A stretch of 64,000 nt of DNA from Isoperla grammatica. Its lineage: Eukaryota; Arthropoda; Insecta; Plecoptera; Perlodidae. This document shows, piece after piece, positions 55,812 through 64,000 of this stretch. Under the pieces are notes generated by a model that saw only the letters and a list, made by a program, of their open reading frames with translations, was not told the DNA's origin and did not search any database. A program made the position numbers and the translations under genes. Each line of letters opens with the position of its first letter. Within the stretch, counting starts at the first letter, position 1. Location: positions 3,064,017-3,128,016 of the forward strand of contig OX246744.1 of NCBI GenBank assembly GCA_945910005.1, written 5' to 3'.

Positions 55812-58800
55812 GTGAGACCTTGCGTTGGTTTCTGGTGTGGTTCTCTTTTCTACGCCGATTCCGCTGGTTGAAGAGAGATTGATATTTGGGCTTAACGTCT
55901 CATATTTTTGCAACGAAGCTAATCAAGACAATGAGTGGGTGAATTATGAAGATAATGGGGGGTGTTAAGAGGTAAAAGGCCAGTGGGAGGGCGGGGAGGA
56001 AAGGGAGTGGGGAGGATATGGACTGCATTTCGTCTGATTTCTCCTCCTCCGGCTGGGGTGGCCCTACCAGAAGCATACGCTTCCGCCGGCATAGCTCCAG
56101 GAATCATCAAAGCGCACAAACCTGCCCACCTCGATAAGGTAGCAGTCCATGCATGGCAGTCCATGGGGTTGAAGTTTACATAGTTTGATCATATAGCAAA
56201 TTCTCTCGGTACAATACCAGCTAAGGACGCAAGAGCCTGATTGTCTGCAATGCGAAGCACACGTCTCTCATTTGGGTAGGGGTGTGGTGAGGGGAGGGGG
56301 GGAGGGTCACAACCATCAAACCCCTTTCCCCTTTCAATTGTGGGTATAGTTTCATAGTAATCGCACATTTTGTCTATAGACGCAATGATTTTTTCTGGAA
56401 TCATGTGACAGTAGTAGCATTAATATTGTAAACTAACCGCCCCATAAACAATTTTAAGTTGTGTCTGTTCTAGACTACATAATGGCTTCAAAATGCATGT
56501 TTTAAAACAATGTTCATTAATCGTACCGGTATTCATATTTCATGATGTCAAGTGTAGAAATTGACTCTTACAAATTTCTCTCTATACCAAATTTTGTTTT
56601 TTCCAGGAAACGATTACGACTTGTTCACCATACAAAAAGAGGGAATCATAAAACAGCTCGCAATCGCCAAATCAGTTGGTGACGATCTTTGCCACGCCTA
56701 CCTATCACACCCCGATGTCCAACCCCTCATACACGACAAGACCATACACTTTGACCTGGTCATCGTCGAAACCTTCAACACCGAATGTACATTGGGTTTT
56801 GCCCACAAGTACAACGCACCCCTAATTGCAATGGCGGCGTTGGATGCTGTGATCTGGCAGGTCAACATGATGGGTAGTCCCTACCCCTACGCGTACGTAC
56901 CGAACCACCTGCAGACAAAGTACACCGACCATATGACCTTCACGGAGAGGTTGTCGAATGTGGTACAGACAGAGGTAGTCGCGTGGTTTAGGTATCTGGT
57001 GACGTTGCCGGCTCAGGACGTGATCATGAGGAGCTACTTCAAGGACCCCACCATGCCCTATATCGGTGACCTTGAGAAGACAACGTCCTTGCTGTTGTTG
57101 AATAGTCACGTGATGTTTAGTTACCCCAAACCTCGCGTGCCTACCATCATCGATGTGGGTGGGATGCATATTCAGGAGAAACCGGATAAGCTGCCCAAGG
57201 TAAGACTGCTGAGGACTTAGGGTCGAATGCATAGTTCACACTCAAGCCCTCGCCTCAACTCAGCCTCTCCTCAGCCTTACCTAGCCACCAATCACAGAGC
57301 CGTCCACATACCAATGCTGCTCCTGATTGGTGGTTGGGCGAGGCTGAGGAGATGCTGAGTTGAGGAAGGCTTGAGTATGAACTATGCATTCGGGCCTATG
57401 GGTCGAATGCATAGTCGTGCTCCTCAACTCAGCCTTTCCTCAGACTCGCCCAATCAACAGATACAGATGAGTCCACATGACAATGCTGCTTTGTGATTGG
57501 TCTTTGGGAGAGTCTGTGGAAAGGCTGATGTTGAGAAGCACGTGAGGTACGATAATGCTTTGGACCATAAGTTTCTACATTTTTATAAATCGTTAATGTA
57601 TATGATCATTGGTTACCTTTCCAACACAATTGTCAGGTATAAGGAACTATTATTAGGGCCTAAATTAAATTAGTGCCAGGCTGCCAACCTTAGCACATCC
57701 ATTTTTTAAATTTTAGACTCATTTCCAGCACTCTCCTGTCTTCCAACCGATTCTCTCCATATTTATGTCCTCCCACCATCTCTCCAATTCAACCACAGTC
57801 CAAAGTCCACCTCTCATCTCCACATCCTGCGTTATGCGATTACGCCATCGTTCACTTTTTCTTCCCACTCGTCTCTTCTCTTCCTACACGTCTTCTCGAA
57901 CATACGACCATTCGTTCTACTGTCACCATTCCATGAGTTCAAATCTGAGCGATGCGGCTGCATCAAGATCTGAGTTAGTAATTCTATTCTGTTGTGTGTC
58001 TGTTTAGAGTCTCCAGACGTATCTAGACGAAGCCACAGAGGGGGTGATATACTTCAGTCTAGGGACGAACGCAAAGAGCAGCAAAATGCCCGAAGATAAA
58101 CGAAAAGCTTTCGTCGAAGTCTTCTCGAAGATGAAGCAAAGAGTTCTTTGGAAATGGGAGGAAGAGAACATGCCTGGCAAGTCTGACAACGTCCGGCTCG
58201 CCAAGTGGCTGCCTCAGGCGAGCATTCTAGGTGCGTTCAACTGTCTGTGTTCTGATATTCTATACTTGTCGTACAACTTCGGTATTGCTTCCGTCACGGG
58301 TGGGTGAGCGGCAGCCAACCAGCGACCGTGGCTAATTCAACTACCTGCTCGGGTTGGCCGAGACCGTAAACACGTCACTGATTGATGACGTAAGCATTAC
58401 CGAAGTTATTGTAAGACTACTCTACCACCCTGCATCTTACAAGGTCTTGTCTTCGTGGTTATGTAATATTGAAGTGAAGTGACGTAACAGTGCCAATTAA
58501 TACCAACCTAAATCTAGTTGTATCTCGTCCTCATACCTCCGGTATTCTAGTGATAGTATCAACGCGATGGTGGCAATTTCAAGGTTGGTGCACTTCACAC
58601 AGTGGACAATAACAGTGAGGTACCGAGAAAATGTTGTGGTAAATTCCGATGAAATAAACCGCGTGGAACAACCATTACTTGTAAGCTGTTATTGAAGCTT
58701 CACCTTGCTTCTCACGACAAGGCCAGTTAAAACAGGGATGGGTCAGTGTATAGCACAAGAGGCTTTAATGCGGGAGGTCGCCGGTTCGAGACCGGCCACT

Positions 58801-60067
58801 GACAGTCCTGACGGTAGGTTTTTCCGAGGTTTTCCCCAGTCACATGACCAATGCTGGGATTGAGACATACTTACAGCCCTCGGACATTCCTTCCCAACTA
58901 TTTCAAATACCGCAATACCTAGTTTAGTCACCTGAAGAGGGACGTGGATTGTTCCCGGGCAGGTTTCCTACTGAAAATTATTAATTATAAGCCAGTAAAA
59001 ACACTCGGCCCATGGGGTAACCCCCACATACACACCCCTTACATGGGGTTACCTTTACATTGCAGCTCACCCCAACGTGCGCGTGTTCCTGACTCACGTG
59101 GGTCTACTCAGCCTGCAGGAGACTGTCTACCGGGGAGTCCCCATAGTAGGGATGCCGATCTATATGGACGAAGAGCCAAACACCAACAAAGCGATGCAAC
59201 TTGGCATCGGTGTCTTCTTGCAGTACGACAACGTCACTAGCGAGTCCCTCCAATGGGCGCTCAACACAGTCCTCGGAGATCCGACGTGAGTCTCACTAGA
59301 ATCTAAACTTTGACCGAGGCAAAGCTGAGAACGTCGCAGGGCATTTGTTTCACTGCATTTATAATAAGTTGTTTGTACACCAGACCCGAGTGCGACCGCG
59401 AATTCCTTGAATTTGTTGGGTCCAAACTGTCAAAAAGTAATCAAATGTAATCGTTTGTTTGTTGTGTGGACGCCTATTAATTATTTGAATAGATGTTGGG
59501 TTTCCAAGAAATGTGCGCATGGTTGATGAACTTCTGTTATGGCTTCCGGTAATGAATTCGGGGATTTCGTCTCATGATTGTGCTAGCCAGGTAGTAGGGG
59601 TGTACATCATTTGTGAAATGCGAAGGATCGACTGATTTTCTTGTTCTCAACTAAGCCACGGACCCACTGTAAATGTCGCACGCTGTTTAATGAAAATCAA
59701 CAGATTGCTGGAGTTGTTTACGTAAATGCGGTATGTCTTTCGTTACAGTTACAAGGAGAACGCGATGCGGGCATCGGCGCTGTTCAAGGACCAGCCCACC
59801 ACCCCCCTTGAACAAGCCGCGTTCTGGACGGAGTACGTGCTACGTCATAAGGGGGCCCCGCATCTGCGGTCTGCCGCTCTGGACCTCGCTTGGTACCAGT
59901 ACTGGCTACTAGATGTCGTGGCAGTGCTGCTTCTCGCCGCTAGTCTCGCTGTACTGGCCATCTACAAGCTGATTCAAGCAGCCATATCTTTTTCATCTTC
60001 TTCTTTGGATCAAAAATGCAAAAGCAGTAGGCCTACCCTTCTCGACGACACAAAAAAGTCAAAATAA
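55571..60067 (+). CDS. UGT: UDP-glycosyltransferase, five visible exons, initiator exon not found
   Basis: Exons 55571-55811, 56607-57199, 58008-58230, 59066-59285 and 59749-60067 join in phase for 531 codons plus stop, the usual UGT length. The N-terminal hydrophobic segment ([16 protein letters not shown]) is a signal peptide. His in [10 protein letters not shown] is the expected catalytic base. The UDP-binding half has [28 protein letters not shown] and [20 protein letters not shown]. The C-terminus has an insect-like [20 protein letters not shown], a transmembrane helix ([20 protein letters not shown]) and a KKSK tail fitting the KKxx ER-retrieval signal. Known role: ER-lumenal transfer of sugar from UDP-sugar to small lipophilic compounds. 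The first visible codon is GTG right after a splice acceptor, so the ATG must be in an upstream exon. The THGG and DQ motifs are altered (THVG, DE). Confidence 0.9.
55885..56182 (+). repeat. Dispersed repeat (CCCTACCAGAAGCATACG family) in UGT intron
   Basis: Starts near CTTAACGTCTCATATTTTTG and includes GGGTGGCCCTACCAGAAGCA and AAGGTAGCAGTCC. Related parts at 13970-14125, 16560-16703 with 17172-17200, and 17520-17722. Class unknown. Confidence 0.7.
56607..57199 (+). CDS. UGT: UGT exon, acceptor-substrate domain
   Basis: 593 nt between TTTTTCCAG and AAG|GTAAGA. It begins [20 protein letters not shown] and ends [16 protein letters not shown], the usual boundary before the UDP-sugar domain. Confidence 0.92.
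57220..57396. mobile_element. Hairpin MITE in UGT intron, first of two
   Basis: GGGTCGAATGCATAGTTCAC against GAACTATGCATTCGGGCC. Same family as at 9961. Confidence 0.85.
57399..57567. mobile_element. Hairpin MITE in UGT intron, second of two
   Basis: GGGTCGAATGCATAGTCGTG against a decayed right end (TACGATAATGCTTTGGACC). It lies 2 bp after the first copy. Confidence 0.78.
57719..57900 (-). pseudogene. Decayed LINE ORF2 C-terminal fragment in UGT intron
   Basis: The minus strand reads [20 protein letters not shown] then a Trp-rich tail ([17 protein letters not shown]), the usual C-terminal pattern of RTE/R-type LINE proteins (GRPRKRW..D). Ends at a stop; no RT core nearby. Confidence 0.55.
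58008..58230 (+). CDS. UGT: UGT exon, start of UDP-sugar domain
   Basis: 223 nt between CTGTTTAG and CTAG|GTGCGT. Encodes [20 protein letters not shown] and [12 protein letters not shown], both UGT landmarks. Confidence 0.92.
58266..58418. mobile_element. Hairpin MITE adjacent to UGT exon 3
   Basis: CAACTTCGGTATTGCTTCCG against GACGTAAGCATTACCGAAGT; 35 bp after the donor. Confidence 0.72.
58735..58990 (+). mobile_element. tRNA-derived SINE copy in UGT intron
   Basis: Degenerate box A, good box B (GGTTCGAGACC), full body ending in AATTATTAATTATAA. Confidence 0.85.
59066..59285 (+). CDS. UGT: UGT exon, signature motif
   Basis: 220 nt between ACATTGCAG and AC|GTGAGT. Carries [20 protein letters not shown] and [14 protein letters not shown]. 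The UGT signature expects a small residue where Val is found after His, and Gln where Glu follows Asp. Confidence 0.92.
59749..60067 (+). CDS. UGT: UGT last exon, transmembrane anchor and ER tail
   Basis: 319 nt after CGTTACAG, stop TAA at 60065-60067. Contains the conserved [20 protein letters not shown], a ~20-residue transmembrane helix and a basic cytosolic tail ending KKSK. Confidence 0.92.
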
Positions 60068-60096
60068 CAAAATCCCTACAGTAAACTATTTTCTCG

Positions 60097-60215
60097 GCAA
60101 CCTTGTGGATGACGTCATCATAGATGGACCAATCAGCGGGCGGCAATATGAAATACCGACATGTGGTTGGTGAATACCCATCTCATCTCTGATGTCACCT
60201 TCCACAAGGTTACTG
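60097..60215. mobile_element. Hairpin repeat just downstream of UGT stop
   Basis: CAACCTTGTGGATGACGTCA against GATGTCACCTTCCACAAGGT; probably within the UGT 3' UTR. Confidence 0.68.
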
Positions 60216-60739
60216 TGGTACCACTTTCCATTCAAGAAGTGGCGCATGGATACTTCCCTGCGACACTAGCGCGGCGTAGCGGTATTGTGGTTGACATAGT
60301 CGTTGTTTACCTCACAAATAAATATGAGTAAGCAACCGGCGAAGAGAAAAACCAAAAACATAAAATTACATTCTTTTGAAAAATATTTAAAATTACTACA
60401 GCAGTTTTTTTTTTCTACGGTTGTCAATACGTAATAACTTGTATAATCCCTCACTGAGAATCAGCTCTTGTTAAACGTATGTACATTATGTACAAATTTA
60501 TTTGTATGTAAGCTATTTATTTTGTGTGTAAGTTTAATGTTTATCCAGTGTTGAAACAATACCACTTAGATTGCTGCACAGCATTGTCAATTTTCATGGA
60601 AGTCGCATCTACGTGTAATTGCCAATTCATATCGAGATTGAATACAGCCTCATAAATTATTTGGTTACCGAAACCAAAATTACACGTTTTTTAAATTGAG
60701 CCAACTTTCACATCCACAGACCTGCCTATCCACAATCCG

Positions 60740-60869
60740 TCTCTTTTCGCGAGGTCCCGAATATCTTGCATCCACCCTCTACTTCAAGTACAATAAGCTC
60801 CCCAACTACATCAATACCTCTCCCATCCTGCCCTTCTTCAAACACAACTTGGTCATTTCTCATAGCTAG
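60740..60869 (+). pseudogene. LINE ORF2 3' end fragment
   Basis: It reads RGPEYLASTLYFKYNKLPNY then PILPFFKHNLVISHS and a stop, like the last helices of CR1/L2-type RT proteins (YNKLP, then F...FK). AT-rich 3' sequence with repeated ATTCA follows. Confidence 0.6.
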
Positions 60870-61261
60870 ATTTTTTTAAGTTTCTTGCCTGAATAGGCCT
60901 CATTCTTCCGGCAACGTAAATCATATGTCTTAAATAATTCTATGTGGAATGAGATATACTTGTTCGAATAATCAATTCAATTCAATTCAATTGTTTTATT
61001 CATTTTCCACATATGACAAAGCAATATAAATTACAATAAATTTGTTTTTTACGTTGATCTGTACCCACTGACAGAAGTTAGTCTTGTGAGTCAGTAGGTA
61101 TAAAATCTGGTGTGCGGAGTACTGAATAATGTAATATATTTAATTATTAACTTAAAAACTAGACTATAACTATGCATTTAATTTACAATAAATAACAAGT
61201 ATGCTTTTGTGGGCTGACGAGACGATATTGTCAATCAAATACTATAGATCGTATTTTATTT

Positions 61262-61668
61262 ATTTTATTGTAATTAAGGCCAGTGTAGAGCACAATGCCC
61301 TCTTTAGTCTGATGAGTGATGATTGATGAATGATAAAGAGGAAGGGAGGAGGGGAAGCCTGGTACCGGCACGTAGCCTACTCCTGTCGAAAAGTACCAAG
61401 GGGACCATCGGCTTTACGTCCCATCCGAAAGGAAGGTGTAACTTTGACCAGTCATATAGGTTCCTCCACTAACCTGGACTGCCGAGCAGTTGACGAGAAG
61501 AACGAAGCTGTTACACAAGCTTTCGAACCCTCCAATCTGCTCTAACCAACGGTAACTAGTGTTTCAGAGGTGAGTGGTCACCCATCCACCTCCTGACCTA
61601 GCCCGAGGTTGCTTAACTTCGGTGTTCGTGTGGGAACCGGCTAAGCGACCGCGGCTAAACCGTTGGCT
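61262..61668 (-). mobile_element. Possible 5S rRNA-derived SINE (SINE3-like), full length
   Basis: On the plus strand, GTGGTCACCCATCCACCTCC, GCCCGAGGTTGCTTAACTTC, GGTGTTCG and GGGAACCGG line up with the reverse complement of the 5S rRNA internal promoter region. The element reads on the minus strand from this head through a ~300-bp body to an (AAAATAA)n tail at 61262. Related bodies occur at 7690, 11790 and 35150. Confidence 0.6.
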
Positions 61669-62324
61669 ATTATACCTACCTAGGTGTCTTGGTGTGTACC
61701 GGCTGTGTATTTCTACTTGTTGTAGCCTATAATCATGAGTTAGTCACGGACCAACATTTTGCGTGCACGTTTGTGAACTGTATTCATATACAAACAATGT
61801 GTCACTTATCATGTGCTATGTATTTAGCGGACGATGAAATTCATAGAGAATATATATATATATATAATCATAGTTTAAATAAAAATAAAAATATTGGTTC
61901 GTTCGCTTGTGTCCGTACTCCGTGTCCGGAATCCAATTCTAGAAAACTTGTTCAAAAAAATCCGACACTTTTGTCGCTTTGTCATTTCCTAAAACTAGAT
62001 CCGTGAACTTCTGGAGCAAATAACGAAGCTAATTTTGTGGTATAGTGTAAACTTAGGAACTTAGAAAAAATCTGTGTTATAGTTTTCGAAGTGCGAATTT
62101 TTTCATCCGCCGATAAGATTTAGGTAATTTTAAAACGGAAACATTTGTTGAAACAAAGCAACTTTTATAAGAGAAATTTTCTAAATATGTTTAAGACGTT
62201 TTGTACCTATATTTAGTTCAATCGTGAGTTTGCTCGCTGAGTAAACAGATCACTGATTGATCTACCTAGATCTTCAATGACAACAATGCACAACAGTGAA
62301 AAATGTACCAATTCTGAAAATCAA

Positions 62325-62795
62325 GGGCGGACGGGGATAAAAAAAGCCCGGGATGCTGGGTTTCGGGGGGGGGGCCGCACGAGGTGGCGTGGCGCAGCTG
62401 GGGTCTGGGGCAAAGCCCCAGCCGCCGGAGGCAAATACGCCGAAGGCGCAAAACATTTTTTGGGGTTGCATTGAATTGTATGGCCTAAAATACGGTTTAA
62501 GGGCGCGATTAACAGAGGCCACCCTACCAGCAGCAAAATAATTTCCATTACATATTCAATTAATTACATTGAATATTTCCAATGAATATTACAATACATT
62601 CAAATGTATAATTTCAAAATAATACTTATAAGGTGGAGTAAAGATTTTTTTAGCAATATAAAAGAAGTATTTACATCATAGGAACTTTCTGGTAGCAGCC
62701 CAGGAGCCCGGACTGCCAAAGGGCCCGGATTTGCCCAGGGGCCCGGGATGCTGTCGCATCCCGGCATCCCTAGCCAGTCCGCGCCTGCACGATGC
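62325..62795. mobile_element. Possible hAT-like non-autonomous element with GC-rich ends
   Basis: GGGCGGAC at the left and AGTCCGCGCC at the right are inverted, with GCCCGGGATGC near both. The middle is AT-rich. Other hAT-type elements have GGGCGGACTGG ends; assignment tentative. It borders the 119-bp satellite. Confidence 0.45.
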
Positions 62796-64000
62796 ATGGT
62801 TTAGATGTAAAATGCAATTATAAATTGATCCCAAGGCAGCCACTAGTGTTGTATCGGAGTCTAGTGAGGGTGTCTGTGTGATGCCAGAATAAGCCCTGTT
62901 TCCCTCTACGATGCACGGTTTAGATGTAAAATGCAATTATAAATTGATCCCAAGGCAGCCACTAGTGTTGTATCGGAGTCTAGTGAGGGTGCATGTGTGA
63001 TGCCAAAATATGCCCCGTTTCCCTCTACAATACACGGTTTAGCTGTAAAATGCAATTAAAAATTGATCCCAAGGCAGCCACTAGTGTTGTATGGGGATCG
63101 AGTCAAGTGAGGGTGCCTGTGTGATGCCAGAATAAGCCCCGTTTCCCTTTAAGATGCATGGTTTAGCTGTAAAATGCAATCATAAATTGATCCCAAGGCA
63201 GCCACTAGTGTTGTATGGGAGTCTAGTGAGGGTGCCTGTGTGATGCCAGAATAAGCCCCGTTTCCCTCTACGATGCATGGTTTAGCTGTAAAATGCAATT
63301 AAAAATTGATCCCAAGGCAGCTACTAGTGTTGTATCGGAGTCTAGTGAGGGTGCCTGTGTGATGCCAGAATAAGCCCCGTTTCCCTTTACGATGCATGGT
63401 TTAGCTGTAAAATGCACTTATAAATTGATTCCAAGGCAGCCACTAGTGCTGTATGGGAGTCTAGTGAGGGTGCCTGTGTGATGCCAGAATAAGCCCCGTT
63501 TCCCTCTACGACGCATGGTTTAGTTGTAAAATGCAATTAAAAATGGATCCCAAGGCAGCCACTAGTGCTGTATGGGAGTCTAGTGAGGGTGCCTGTGTGA
63601 TGCCAGAATAAGCCCCGTTTCCCTCTACGACGCATGGTTTAGTTGTAAAATGCAATTAAAAATGGATCCCAAGGCAGCCACTAGTGCTGTATGGGAGTCT
63701 AGTGAGGGTGCCTGTGTGATGCCAGAATAAGCCCCGTTTCCCTTTACGATGCATGGTTTAGCTGTAAAATGCACTTATAAATTGATCACAAGGCAGCCAC
63801 TAGTGTTGTATGGGAGTCTAGGGAGGGTGCCTGTGTGATGCCAGAATAAGCCCCGTTTCCCTCTACGATGCACGGTTTAGCTGTAAAATGCAATTATAAA
63901 TTGATCCCAAGGCAGCCACTAGTGCTGTATGGGAGTCTAGTGAGGGTGCCTGTGTGATGCCAGAATAAGCCCCGTTTCCCTCTACGATGCACGGTTTAGC
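62783..64000. repeat. 119-bp satellite, at least 10 units, runs off right edge
   Basis: Units start near GATGCATGGTTTAG at 62791, 62910, 63029, 63153 and so on, 119 bp apart with one 5-bp insertion. Units differ by a few bases. No coding potential seen. The array end is not reached. Confidence 0.95.

Noticed and set aside
61570..61668. Genuine 5S rRNA gene
   Set aside because: Only part of 5S is matched, with many changes, and it is joined to a repeated body seen at other sites.

Overview
The window is eukaryotic. Genes are split by GT-AG introns, coding density is low, and the AT-rich non-coding DNA is full of tRNA-derived SINEs, miniature inverted-repeat elements (MITEs), one nearly intact LINE and many tandem arrays. 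The C-terminal half of the UDP-glycosyltransferase reads like arthropod, especially insect, UGTs, so I infer an arthropod, probably an insect. The species cannot be fixed from this sequence alone.

Four protein genes can be assembled with matching splice phases. (1) Minus strand, 30,690 down to 3,971 and probably beyond the left edge: an 11-exon gene for a Mab-21 / TMEM102-like protein (965 codons visible). It has a possible N-myristoylation signal and a long C-terminal extension. (2) Plus strand, 36,982-43,043: PYM (partner of Y14-Mago), three exons. A CR1/L2-like LINE of about 4.3 kb sits in its second intron on the opposite strand. (3) Plus strand, 48,225-50,944: a complete four-exon SPO11 (394 aa) with catalytic Tyr and Toprim residues. 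(4) Plus strand, 55,571-60,067: a UDP-glycosyltransferase in five visible exons, whose initiator exon was not found. The genes have no obvious shared pathway; this is an ordinary gene neighbourhood.

The unusual part is the Mab-21-like gene. Seven of its exon-intron junctions carry tandem duplications that contain the splice site and the adjoining exon edge. They range from one extra copy (exon 3) to 28 truncated copies of exon 2 separated by (GTGTGC)n tracts, and about 20 copies of a 107-bp satellite that joins the exon 5 acceptor to the end of a hairpin transposon. Each exon 2 copy is a potential 90-nt, phase 0-0 cassette, and nearly all substitutions between copies are synonymous. The other three genes show nothing similar.

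Region by region: 1-3.9 kb repeats; 3.9-30.7 kb Mab-21-like gene with its arrays; 30.7-37 kb head-to-head intergenic DNA with a diverged ~178-bp repeat; 37-43 kb PYM with nested LINE; 43-48.2 kb intergenic; 48.2-50.9 kb SPO11; 50.9-55.5 kb SINE, (TTTA)n and MITEs; 55.5-60.1 kb UGT; 60.1-62.8 kb decayed elements; 62.8-64 kb a 119-bp satellite running off the right edge.
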